Assembly: GCA_028571685.1 (NCBI GenBank)
Contig: CM053143.1
Location: 152,452,329 to 152,516,328 of the forward strand
Reading direction: 5' to 3'
DNA: 64,000 nt
Source: Heterohyrax brucei
Taxonomy: Eukaryota; Chordata; Mammalia; Hyracoidea; Procaviidae
Shown here: positions 21,566 to 34,100 of the stretch, in pieces
Numbering within the stretch: the stretch's first letter is position 1
Layout: each line of letters begins with the position of its first letter
The notes under the pieces: model-generated
Seen by the model: the letters and a program-made list of their open reading frames with translations, nothing else
What the model was told of the DNA's origin: nothing
The model's database searches: none
Program-made: the position numbers and the translations under genes

Positions 21566-22930
21566 AGAGCAAGTTTCAGAGTCTCTTCTGACATCCGACT
21601 TGGTCTTTTCTTTCTTTCTTGTCTTTTTAATGATCTCTTGCTTTATTCATGAATGATGTCTCTGAGGTCATTCCACAGCTCATCTGGTCTTCAGTCATCA
21701 GTGTTAACCAAATCAAATCTGTTCTTGAGATGGTCTCTAAACTCAAGTGGGATATACTCAAGGTCACAGGTTGGCTCTCATGGACTTGCTCTAATTTTCT
21801 TCAGTTTCAGTTTGAATTTGCATATGACCAATTGATGATCTGTGTCACAGTCAGCACCTGCTCTTATTCTGACTGCTAATATAGAGCTTTTCCATCATCT
21901 TTTTCCACTGATGTAGTCGATTTGGTTCCTGTGTATTCCATCTAATGAGATCCACGTGTACAGTCACCATTTGTGTTGGTTAAAAAAGGTATTTGCAAAG
22001 AAAAAGCCATTAGTCTTGCAAAATTCTAACATGCGATCTCTGGCATCTTTTCTGTCACCAAGGCTGTATTTTCCAACTACTGATCCTTCTTTGTTTCCAA
22101 CTGTTTCATTCCAGTCACCAGCAGTATCAATGCGTCTTGACTGCATGTTCAGTCAATTTCAGACTGCAGAAGCTGGTAAAAATCTTCAATCTCTTCATCT
22201 TTGTCCTTAGTGGCTGGTGCATAAATTTGAATAATAGTTGTGTTAACTGACCTTCTTTGTAGGCACGTAAGTATTATTCTATCACTGACAATTCTATACT
22301 TCATGACAAATCTTGAAATGTTCTTTTTGACAACAAATGCAACACCATTCCTCTTCAAGTTTTCATTCCTAGCATGGTAAACCACATGATTGTCTAATTC
22401 AAAATGGCCAATACTGGTCCATTTCAGCTCATTAATGCCTAGGCTATCAATGTTTATGCATTCTATTTCATTTTTTATAATTTTCAGTTTCCCTACATTC
22501 ATATCTGATACATTCTGTCTTCCAATAATGAATATCTGACACTGTTTCTTCTCATTTTGAGTCCTGCTACATCAGCAAATGAAGACCATGAGACTTTGCT
22601 CCATCCATGTCATTAAGGTCAACTTTACTTTGAGGAGGCAGCTCTTCTTCCATTGTTTTCTGAGTGCCTTCCAACCTCGTGGGCTTATTTTCAAGCACTG
22701 TATCTGACGATGCTCCATGTCTATTCATAAGGTTTTCACTGACTAATTCTTTTCAGAAGTAGATTGCCAAGACCTTCTTCCTAGTCTGTCTTAGTGGAGA
22801 AGCTCAGCTGAAACCATGGGTGACCCTGCTGGCACTTAAATACCAGTGGTGCAGCTTCCAGAATCACAGCAACATGCAAGCTGCCACAACAAGTGGAAGC
22901 TGCTGGCTCTACCTTTACACAATCTTCCCA
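21566..22930 (-). mobile_element. RTE copy C, inverted 5' segment (endonuclease)
   Basis: On the minus strand this is the 5' end of an RTE LINE. It starts with untranslated text ending near GGGTCACCC and then the APE-type endonuclease: MNVGKLKIIKNEIECINIDS (ORF 22149-22502) with VVYHARNENLKRNGVAFVVK and IIQIYAPATKDKDEEIEDFY. It ends at the linker after the endonuclease, which is exactly where the plus-strand segment at 23129 begins in family order. That makes it the inverted half of one insertion. Confidence 0.87.
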
Positions 22931-23128
22931 GCCTGCTCCCTCTCCCTCTACTCAATCTTCCTAGCCTGCTCTCTCTCCCTCTACTCAATCTTCCTAGCCT
23001 GCTCCCTCTCCCTCTACTCAATCTTCCTAGCCTGCTCCCTCTCCCTCTACTCAATCTTCCTAGCCTGCTCCCTCTCCCTTTACTCAATATTCCTAGCCTG
23101 CTCTTTTCCTGTACTCAATCTTCTTTGA
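22915..23128. repeat. 33-bp minisatellite, about six copies
   Basis: Unit of 33 bp starting GCCTGCTCCCTCTCCCTCTA, repeated at 22931, 22964, 22997, 23030 and 23063, with degenerate partial units on both sides. Because 33 is a multiple of 3, it opens frames on both strands encoding 11-residue repeats (for example SLSLYSIFLAC). These frames have no start or context of a gene. The array sits at the 5' end of RTE copy C, at its inversion junction. Confidence 0.95.
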
Positions 23129-23663
23129 GAAGCTAAAGCAAAAGGAAGGAACGACAAAGTAAAAGAACTGAACAGATGATTTCAAAGGGGAGCTCATGAA
23201 TACAAAATAAAGTATGTATAAAAAGCTGGAAATAGAAAACCAAAATGGAAGAACACATTCTGCATTCCTCAAGCTGAAAGAACTGAAGAAAAAATTCAAT
23301 CCTTGAATTTCAGTAGTGAAGAATTCTATAGGGAAAATATTAAATGACTCAGGGATCATCAAAAGAAGATAGAAGGAATACTCATAATCATTACAGCAAC
23401 AGAACTGGTCAATGTTCACCCATTTGTAGAGGTAGCATATAATCAGCAAAAATCTCGATGGTACTGAAGGCAGAAGACAAAGCTGCACTCAAGGCACTGA
23501 TGAGAAACAAGTTTCCAGGCACTGATGGAATATCAACTGAGATATTTCAACAAACAGATGCAGTGCTAGAAGAGATCATTCATCTATACCAACAAATTTG
23601 GAGGACACCTACCTGGTTAACTGACCGGAAGAGATCCACATTTATGCCCATTCCAAAAAATGG
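23129..23663 (+). mobile_element. RTE copy C, direct segment part 1
   Basis: Starts at GAGAAGCTAAAGCAAAAGGA, which corresponds to the linker after the endonuclease, and continues into the RT N-terminus: LKALMRNKFPGTDGISTEIF and IWRTPTWLTDRKRSTFMPIP (ORF 23458-23715). It is cut at 23664 by a solo LTR. Confidence 0.87.
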
Positions 23664-24179
23664 TGTTTTATCTGGTACTGCTCTATCAGAAATACCACAA
23701 ACTGGATGGCTTTAACAAGGAAAAATTTATTCTTACACAGTCCAGTAGGTTATAAGTCCAAAATCAGAGTGTTTGCTTCAGGGGAAGCCTTTCCCATTCT
23801 CGCCTCTGGAGGAAATTCTTTGTGTTGCATCAGTCTTTGTTCAGGGAACATCCTGATGTAGAAAGCTCAGGTCTGAAGGATGTATTCTACTCCTGGTGCT
23901 GCTTTCTTGATGGTATGAGGTTCCTAACTCTCTGCTTGCTTCCCTTTCCTTTAAGCTCCTGTAGGATGAAAGGTGGTACAAGCCACATTCCAGGGAGACT
24001 CCCTTTACAACAGAGCAGGGAGGTGCACTTATGAAAGGATTTACAGTCCCGCCCTAATCCTTTTTAACATACAGCATAGGAAAACCATAAAATGGAGGGC
24101 AATCACACAATACTGGTAATCACAACCCAACTAAATTTCAATACATGTGTTTTGGGGAACACCAAGTCAATCCATGACA
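23664..24179 (-). mobile_element. Solo MaLR-like LTR inside RTE copy C
   Basis: From TGTTTTATCTGGTACTGCTC to CAATCCATGACA, the same family as 19868-20395. RTE text resumes directly with GGTGATCCAACCAAATGTGG. The flanks (AATGG and AAGGT) suggest an imperfect short target duplication. Confidence 0.87.
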
Positions 24180-24285
24180 AAGGTGATCCAACCAAATGTG
24201 GTAATTACCAAACAATATCATTAATATCACATGCAAGTAAAATTTTGCTCAAGATCATTCAAAAGTGACTGCAACAGTATATTGA
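24180..24285 (+). mobile_element. RTE copy C, direct segment part 2
   Basis: Short RTE stretch between the solo LTR and the L1, with ATCATTAATATCACATGCAA. Its last 13 bases, AACAGTATATTGA (24273-24285), are the left target duplication of the L1. Confidence 0.85.
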
Positions 24286-27200
24286 AAGAGACTACCGTGG
24301 GCAGCCAGAAATAAGCAAAAAAAACTGATAAAGGCAAATTATTAAGATTAAACTCAGACTACTCAGCTGAAACAATAATGGCCAGAAGACAGTGGGATAA
24401 CATATACAAAGCCCCGAAGGAAAAAACTGTCAACTGAGAATAACATATCCTGCAAAAATGTCTCTGAAATATGAAGGAGAAATTAAGACTTTCACAGATA
24501 AACAGAAATTAAGAGAATTAGTAAGAACCAAACCAAAATGACAAGAAATACTAAAGGAAGTTCTTAGATTAGGAAATCAATAACATTGGATATATACTTA
24601 AACATCCAACACTCAACAGAGTGTCTAGGTAACATCAGGAAGGGAAATCCAAAAATGATAACCAAAACCAAATCACAAAAAATAAAAATTCAGAGATCTC
24701 AGAATATAACTGCTAACTATATTACATGAGAAAGAGTGTCAAAGAAAGGTACACATAGACCTTCCAGACGTGGAGGAAGACAAGGAGATACACAGACACT
24801 GAAGTTTGGACTACTTTTAGATTAATGCGGTTACAGGAGTAACCACAAAAGAAACCTGTAATTCTACACATCAAAAAACAACATACAAAATCAACATTTC
24901 AAGAAAACAAACACCGAAAGCCATGAAAATACGTAAAAAGACTCAGCACAGAAAATAGAACGAAACAGAGGAACTGTCCATAACACCCATAAAAGGCATC
25001 AAAATGACAATGCTAACACCCTATTTATTAATGATCACACTGAATGTAAGTGGACTAAATACACCAATTAAGAGATGGAGAGTTGCAGACTGTATAGAAA
25101 ACCATGACTCATCATATGCTGCTTGCAGGAGACACAGCTTAGACTCAAAGACACAAACTACAACTCAAAGGTTGGAAAAAAACATATCAGGCTAAAAATA
25201 TCCTAAAAAAGAGCAGGAATGGCCACACTAATCTCTGACAAAATAGAATTTAAACTTAAATCTACCATATGAGATAAAGAGGTTCACCGTCTAATGGTCA
25301 AATGCTCAATTCAAAAGGAGGACACAACCATACTAAATATCTAAACACCCAATGACAAGGCTCTAAAATACACAAAACAAATACTATTTGCACTGAAAAC
25401 AAAAATAGATGGCCACACAATAACAGCAGGAGACTTTAACATACCACTCTTAGTAAAGGAGAGAACACCCCCCAAAAAGCTTAATAAACACATGGAGGAT
25501 CTAAATGCCACAATCAACCAACTTGACCTTATAGATATATTAGGAACACTTCATCCAACTGAAGCCAAGTATACTTTCTTTTCTAATACTCATGGAATGT
25601 TCTCCAGAACTGACCACATTATTAGGTCACAGAGCAATACTCAACCAAATTCAAAATATGAAATAATACAAAGCTTCTTCTCAGACCACAAAGCCATGAA
25701 ACTAGAAACCAATAACAAAAAAAAAAAAAGATGCAAATCAAAAACATGGACACTCAATAATATTTTGCTCAAGAACTACTGTGTGAAAAAAGAAATCAAG
25801 GATGCAATAAAGAATTTTATAGAATTAAATGAGAATGAAGACACATACTACCAAAATCTATGGGACACAGTAAAAGCAGTACTTAGAGGCCAATTCATCT
25901 CAATAAATGCACACATCCAAAAAGAAGAACGGGCACAAATCAAAGAATTAACTCATCAACTTGAACAACTAGAAAGACCTCACTCAGCAAAAGAACCCAT
26001 CAGGCTCCAGAAGAAAGCAAATTATTGAAATTACAGCAGAAATAAATGAAATAGAAAATAGAAAAATGATTGAAAGAGTAGACAAGTCTAAAACTGGTTT
26101 TTCAAAAAGATCACCAAAATCAATAAGCCACTGGCCAAATCGACAAAAGGAAAACAGGAGAAGAAACAAATAATCCAAATTGCAAATGAGATAGGGAATA
26201 TCACACCAGACCCTGCTGAAACTGAAACAATCATACAAGAATATTATGAAAAACTGTAATTAATTTGAAAACCTAGAGGAAATGGACAATTTTCCAGAAA
26301 AATATCACCTACCTAAACTGGCAAAATCAGAGATAAAACAACTAAACAAACCCATTACAAAAGAGGAAATGGAAAAGGTAATTAAAAAGCCTCCATTCAA
26401 AAAAAGCCCTGGCCCAGATGGCTTCACTGCAAAATTCTATCAAACATTCAGAGAAGAGTTAACACCACCACTTTTAAAGGTATTCCAGAGTACCTAAAAG
26501 GATGGAATACCCCCAAATTCATTCTATGAATTTAGTATAACCCTAGTACCCAAATCAGGTAAAGACAGCACAAAAAAGGAAAATTACAGACCAGTACCTC
26601 TGATGAACTTAGACACAAAAATTATTAACAAAATGTTAGCTGACAGAATTCAACAACACATCAAAAAAATAGTTCATCACAACCAAGTAGGATTCATACC
26701 AGGGATGCAGGGATGGTTTAGGATAAGGATAACAAATAATGTAATCAACCACACAAACAAAACAAAAGACAATAACCATCTGATTCTATCAATGCAGAAA
26801 AGGCATTTGATAAAGTCCAACAACATTCATGTTAAAAACTCTTAGAGAAACAGAAATAGAAGGGAAATTCCTCGACATTATAAAGGCCATCTACATTAAA
26901 CCAACAGCTAACATCCCACTTAATGGAGAGAAGTTGAAAACATTCCCCTTAAGAACAGGTACTAAACAAGGATGCCCAATGTCACCACTTCTATTCAACA
27001 TTGTTCTGAAGGTCCTAGCCAGAGCAGTTACACCTGATAAGGAAATAAGGGGCATCCAAATTGGCAAGGAAGTTAAAGTATCACTATTTGCAGATGATAA
27101 GATCTTATACACAGATAATCCTGAAGAATCCCCTCAAAAAACTACTGGATCTAATAGAAGACTTCAGCAAAATGTCAGGATACTAGATAAACATACATAA

Positions 27201-29846
27201 ATCAGTGGGATTCCTTTACACCAATAAAGAGACAACCAAAGAGGAAATCACTAGATCATTACACTTACTGTAGCTCCCAAGATGATAAAATACCTGGGGA
27301 TAAATCTCACCAGAGATGCAAAAGACCTATACAAAAAACACTACAAGTCCTTACTGCAAAAAAACAAAACATGACTTAGACAAATGGAGAAATCTACGTT
27401 GCTCCTGGATAGGAAGACTTAACATTGTGAAAATGTCTATACCACCCAAAGCAATCTATACATACAATGCAATCCCAATTCAACTTCCAATGACATTCTT
27501 TAGCAAGATGAAGAAATAAATTACCAACTTCATTTGGAAAGGAAGGAATCCACAGTTAAGTAAATTATTACCAAAGGAGAGGCACAAAGTGGGAGGCCTC
27601 ACGCTTCCTGATCTTAAAATCTACTACACTGCCACAATAGTCAAGACATCCTGGTACTGGCAGAAAAACAGACACATAGACCAATGGAACAAAATTGAAA
27701 ATCCAAATATAATTTCATCCACTTAAGAACAGCGGGTATTTGATGAGGGCCCAAAGAGTGAATTGGGGTAAAGACAATCTCTTCAAAATGGTGTTGGCAT
27801 AATTAGATATCTATCTGCAAAAAAATGAAACAAGACTTATCTCACACCACGCACAAACACTAATTCAAAATGGATCAAAGCCCTAAATGTAAAAGCTGAA
27901 ACAATAAATTTCTCCAAAGGAAAAATTGGGAGGTTGATGGAAGTGCTATTCCATGGCATCAACAGTCTACCAAAAACCACCAACAACCTTCAATCATCAG
28001 AACAAAAATAGATAATTGGAAACTCTTAAAAATTAAACACTTACACTCAGCCAAAGCCATCATCAAAAGAGTAAAAAGACTACCTACAGAGTGGGAACCA
28101 ATATTCAGCCAACACGCTTCTGAACACTGCCTAATCTCTCTGATACACTGTACAATACTGCAAAACCTCAACAAGAAAAAGACAAATAATCAAATAAAAA
28201 AACTGGGCAAATGACATGAACAGGCACTTCACCAAAGAAGACATACAGGTTGCCAACAGATATATGAGGAAATGTTCACAATCATTAGCCACCAGAGTAA
28301 TTCAAATCAAAACCACAATGAGATACCATCTCACCCCAATAAAGACAGCAATAATCCAAAAAACACAGAATAATAAATGCTGGAGAGGAAGTGGAGAGAC
28401 TGGAACTCTCCTACACTGTTGGTGGAACTACAAAATGGTTCAGCCACTAGGGAAATCAATTTGATACTTTCTTAAAAAACTAGAAATAGAAATACCATAT
28501 GATCCAGCAATCCCACTTCTTGGAATATATCCCAAAGAAAGAATGAATACCACTCAAACAGATATTTGCATACCAGTGTTTATTGCAGCTCTCTCCACAA
28601 TAGCAAAAAGTTGGAAACAACCTAGATGCCTATCAACAGATGAATGGTTCAACAAACTGTGGTATATTCATTACAATGAAATATTACACAATGATTAAAA
28701 ACAACGATGGCTTAGAGAACTACCTCTCAACATGCGATCACCTACAGGAAATTACGCTGAGTGAAATTAGCTAGACACAAAAGGGCAAATTTTGTATGAG
28801 ACCATTGCTATAAAGACACAACCAATCATTTAAGCACCATAGAAATCAGTATTTGACAGTTACAAGGTGGAGGGTAGGAAATGAGAGGGATTTTTTACAA
28901 ATTAGACAGTGGTTAGGATTAGGGATGGGTATAGGATGTGACAGTATGCACTAGAAGTGGGGTATCCACAACTACTGAACTTCAAAACTAAATCATCCCC
29001 TTAATGTGGACCACCTCTTTGAAAGAACAGAGAAATGGGGTCTAAGATCAGGGGGCCATGCTCTCAGGGGACACCCAGACCAACTGCGATACCCAAGGTT
29101 TTTCCTCTCTCCCTCTCTCAAGACATCACTCCACAATATTACCTGGGTGAGTGGCAACCAGAGTCTTAAAAGCTAGCAAGCTGCCATCTAAATAGCACCA
29201 AATGGTCGCAATCTACCAGGACCTGGGGCAAATGAAGGACATCAAGGACAGGAGAAAATATGAGCCCACCTTGGCTGGCTTGGCAGATGGAAGGAACAAT
29301 ATGAGCCACAGCCTCCTTCAGTATGGAACCAGAAGAACTGGATAGTGCCCACCCACCACCAATGACAGCCCAGGTGGGGTACGTGGAACAGAGCTCCGGA
29401 CACTGCAGGTGATGGAATAGAGGGCAGAGCTAGAACTCTACCAAGTAAAGATCACACTTGATGGCCCTTCTCAATGGAGGGTCCCCTGGGAGCATGAGCC
29501 CTAGACTCTCTAACCCCACACTGCATCCAGCAACAGGGTTAGCTTCCCCAGACGAAGACTGACCTGGACCATACAAACATAGAGTGATACTGGAATTGAA
29601 CAAACCTTCAAAAATGTACATGGGGTTGTCTAGGGGAAACTTTGCTGGAGCTAAGTTGATTGGGTCAAGAAGGCAAGACCTTTATCAAAAGGTCACAAGA
29701 AGTTCTGAACAAAAGGGTAAGCACGCTGTCATGCAGGGAAAGGGGGACAGCTAGAACAGAACAGAGGTAAAAAGTTCTGGGTGTTGTATGGCAACATGAT
29801 ATAGACTGTATATTGTTCTTAATTCACAATAAAAAGAAAGAAAAAA
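24286..29846 (+). mobile_element. L1 LINE, long 5'-truncated copy with ORF2 and 3' UTR
   Basis: About 5.56 kb. It starts in sequence upstream of ORF2 and then reads broken ORF2. The endonuclease start is at 25004 (LNVSGLNTPIKRW) with its C-terminal half at 25492-26028. The RT is at 26282-27200, with the catalytic FADD intact at 27087-27098. The cysteine-rich C-terminus is at 28216-28464 ([16 protein letters not shown]). A 3' UTR from about 28860 ends in AATTCACAATAAAAAGAAAG. Several frameshifts and stops divide ORF2. AACAGTATATTGA follows at 29847-29859, matching 24273-24285, so the insertion boundaries are exact. Confidence 0.94.
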
Positions 29847-31066
29847 AACAGTATATTGACAAGGAACTGCCAGAAATTCAAGCTGAATTCAGAAGAGGAC
29901 ATGGAACCAGGGATATCATTGCTGATGTGTATGGATCTTGGCTGAAAGCAGAGAATACCAGAAAGATGCTTACATATGTTTCATTGACTATGGGAAGGCA
30001 TTTGACTGCGTGGATCATAGCAAATTCTGGCTAATGTTACAGAGAATAGGAATTCTAAAACACTTCATTGTGCTTTTAAGGAATCTGTACATGGATCAAG
30101 AGACAGTCGTGTAAACAGAACAAGGGAACGCCGCATGGTTTAAAGTCACGAAAGGTGTGCATCAGTGTTGTATTCTTTCCCCATATCTTTTCAATCTCTA
30201 TGCTGAGCAAATAATCTGAGAGGCTGGATTATAAGAAGAAGAAACAGGCATCAGGATTAGAGGATTTATTAACAACCTGCGTTACACAGATGACACCATC
30301 TAACCAGTGTAAAGTTAAAAGGATCTGAAATACTTACTGATGAAGATCATGGACCCCAGTCTTCACTATAGACTGTAATGCAACATCAAGAAAACAAAAA
30401 AACAAAAATCCTCACAACTGGACCAGTAAGCAACATCGTCATAAATGGAGAAAGATATAAGTTGTCAAGGATTTCATTTTAATTGGGTCCACAGTCAATG
30501 CCCATGGAAGCAGCAGTCAAAAAATCAAAAGACACACTGCACTAGGAAAATCTGCTGCAAAGGATCTCTTTAAAGTTTTGAAAAGTAAAGATGTCACCTT
30601 GAAGACTAAAGTGTGCCTGACCCAAGCCATGCTATTTTCAATCTCATTATATGCATGTGAAAGCTGGACAGTGAACAAGGAAGACAGAAGAACTGACACC
30701 TTTAAACTGCGGTGCTGGAGAAGAATATTAAACGTATCATGGACCACCAAAAGAACAAACAAATCTGTTCTGGAAGAAGTACAACCAGAGTGCTCCTTGG
30801 AAATAAGGATGGCAAAATTTCGTTTTACATACTTTGCACATGTTGTCAGGAAGAATCAGTCCGTGGAGAAGGACATTATGCTTGATAGAGCGGAGGGTCA
30901 ACAAAAAAGAGGAAGAACCTCAACAAGACAGAAGGTCATAGTGGCCGCAATGATGGGATTAAACATAAAAACAACTCAGGACAGGCACAAGACTGGGCAG
31001 CATTTCATTCTGTTGTGCATAGGGTTGTTAAGAGTCACAATCAACTCAATGGCAACTAACAACAAC
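29847..31066 (+). mobile_element. RTE copy C, direct segment part 3 (RT to 3' end)
   Basis: RTE text resumes after the L1 with the repeated AACAGTATATTGA and ACAAGGAACTGCCAGAAATT. The RT palm has been damaged by stops. The 3' region is open at 30578-31072, with LYACESWTVNKEDRRTDTFK, SVLEEVQPECSLEIRMAKFR and HVVRKNQSVEKDIMLDRAEG, typical of the RTE C-terminus. It ends in the ACTCAATGGCAACTAACAAC tail. Confidence 0.9.
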
Positions 31067-31129
31067 AGTTAAAGGTAAGCAAATAAGTCCAGTGTATCTA
31101 ACTTTTCTTTTGTGGCTTATACTTTCATT

Positions 31130-34100
31130 GGTGTTCTAAGTGACCATTACCTAAACACCAGAGTCACACTCACCTTAAAGATATGAAAAAACTGAAAATT
31201 AAAGGATGTAATAATACACACCAAGCTAACAATAGAAAACAAGAGCAGGTAAAATCCACCATCATGGACAAGGATGGACACTATCAAGTCCATGCAGGAC
31301 TTGACGATATTAAATATTTACACACCCAATACTACAGCATCTAAATATATCAAAGAAACACTGACTATACTCAAAAATGAGATAGATCACTCCACAATAA
31401 TAGTGGGAAACTTCAACACTCCTCTCTCAGTACTGGACAGATCTGCTAGGAAAAACACTCAGTAAAGACACAGAAGACCTTACTGTCACAATTAACCAAC
31501 TAGACCTCATCGACATACACAGAAGTTTCTATCTATCAGCAGATAACTACACCTTCTTCTCCAGTGCACACGGAACATTCTCCAGAATAGACCATGTGTT
31601 AGGACATAAAGCAAATCTTAACAAATTCCATATCACTGAATTATCGCAAAGTATCTTTTCAGACTGTAAAGCCATAAAAATCAAAATCAATAGCAAAAAA
31701 AAAACAGGTATAATTGGAACTCAGGGAAATTGAACAACATCTTGCTCAAAAAGCCATGGGTTATAGGAGAAATCAAGGATGAAATAAAGAAATTTATGGA
31801 TTCCAATGAGAATGAAAACACTTTCTACCAGAATCTATGGTATACAGCCAAACCAGTGCTCAGGGGTTAGTTTATCTCTATAAATGCACACATCTAGAAG
31901 CAAGAAAGAACTCAAACCAAAGAACTAACCCTACAGCTTGAACAAGCAGAGAAAGAACAACAGAGGAACCCCTCAGGCACCAGAAGAAAACAGATCATAA
32001 AGATTAGAGCAGAACTAAACAAATTAGAGAATAGAAGAACAATTGAAAAAATTGAAAAGACCAAAAGCTGGTTTTTTGAAAACATCAACAAAATTGACAA
32101 ACTACTGGCTAAACTTACTAAAGAAAAGCAGGAAACAAATAACCCAAATAAGGAATCAGAGGGGCGATGTCACAACAGATCAAGCAGAAATCCAAAATAT
32201 CATAACAGAATACTACAGAAGACTGTACTCTAACAGATTTGAAAACCTAGAGGAAATGGACAAATTCCTAGATTCATATCATCCACCAAAATTATCACAA
32301 GGTGAAGCAAAACAACTTAATATACTCATCACAAAGGAAGAGATAGAAAAATTCATCAAAATACTACCAACCAAAAAAAAACCCTGGCCTAGTGGCTTCA
32401 CCGCAGAATTCTACCAAGCTTTCAGAGAAGAGTTAACTTGAATACTACTAAGACTATTTCACAGCATAGGAAGTGATGCAATACTTCCAAACTCATTCTA
32501 TGAAACCAGTGTAACCCTGATACCAAAGCCAGGGAGAGATCCAACAAAAAAACAGAACTACAGACCAATACTATTCATGAATCTAGATGGAAAAATCTTC
32601 AACAAAACATTAGCCAACAGAATTCAACAACATATCAAAAGAAAAATTCATCACAACCAAGTTAGATTCATACCAGGGATGCAAAGCTGGTTCAACATCA
32701 GGAAAACAATTAATGTGATCAGCCACATAAATAACACAAAACACAAGAATCATCTAATTTTATCAATTCATACAGAAAAGGTATTTGATAAAGTCCAATA
32801 CCCATTCATGCTAAAAACTCTCAGCAACAGAGGAATAGATGGCAAATTCCTCAATGTAATAAGGGCCATTTATACAAAGCCAACTGCCTACAACACCCTG
32901 AATAGAGACAGACTGAAACAATTCCCCTTGTGAACAGGAACTAGACAAGGATGCCCGCTCTCACCTCTCATATTCAACATTGTACTAGAAATTCTAGCCA
33001 GAGCAATTAGACAAGACCAAGAAATAAAGGGCGTCTGTATGGGGAAAGAACAAGTAAAAATCTCCCTATTTGCAGATCATATGATTGTATACACAGGGAA
33101 TCCTAAAAAAACCATAAGTAAATTACTCAAACTGATGGAAGAGTCAAACAAAGTATCAGGATACAAGATAAACATAAGTAAATCAGTAGGATTCCTTTAT
33201 ACCAACAATGAGATTATTAAAGAAGAAATCACCAAATCAATACCATTTACTGTAGCCCCCAAGAAAATAAAATACTTAGGAATAAATGTAACTAGAGAAA
33301 TAACAGACCTTTATAAAGAGGACTACAAGATCTTACTTCAAGAAACTAAGACAGACTTACATAAATGAAGAAATCTACCCTGCTCATGGATAGGAAGACT
33401 TAGCATTGTGAAAATGTCTGTGTGACCCAAAGCAATCTACTTGTATAATGCATCCCAATACAAATTCCAGTGACATTTTTTAATGAGATGGAGAAACAAA
33501 TCACCAACTTTGTTTGGAAAGGGAAGAAGCCCCAGATAAGTAAAGCACTACTGAAGAAGAAAAACACACTAGGAGGCCTCACTCTGCCTGACTTAGAACC
33601 TATTACACTGCCACAGTTGCCAAAACAGCCTGGTACTGGTATAAAAAGAGACATACAGATCAATGGAACACAGTTGAGACCTCAGAGATGTCACCATCCT
33701 CCTATGAACAGTTGATATTCAACAAAGGTTCTAAGACTTTAAACTGGGGTGAAAGCAATCTCTTTAACAAATGGTGCTAGCAAAACTGGATATCCATCTG
33801 CAAAAAACTGAAACAAGACCCATATCTCACACCTTATACAAAGACCAACTCAATTTGGATAAAAGACCAAAACATCAAAACTAAAATGATAAAGCTCATC
33901 CAAGAAGGAATAGGATCAACAATGGAAGTTTTAATACACAATGTAGTCAGACTTCAAAATCTGACCAATAAAGCATGATCAACAGAACAGAAAATAGATA
34001 AATGGGAACTACTAAGAATCAAGCACTTTTGCTCACCCACAGACTTTATCAAAAGAAGTAAAAGGCCACCTACAGAATGGGAAAAAATATTTGGCAACTA

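Noticed and set aside
22820..23128. Repetitive 102-residue open frame with 11-residue repeats (and mirror frames)
   Set aside because: It is produced by the 33-bp minisatellite, whose unit is a multiple of three. There is no promoter, splice or homology support.
22915..23128. Possible CRISPR array
   Set aside because: Units are contiguous 33-bp copies without unique spacers, in a mammalian genome, with no cas genes.
25492..26028. 178-residue frame as a host gene
   Set aside because: It is L1 ORF2 endonuclease, with L1 text continuing on both sides.
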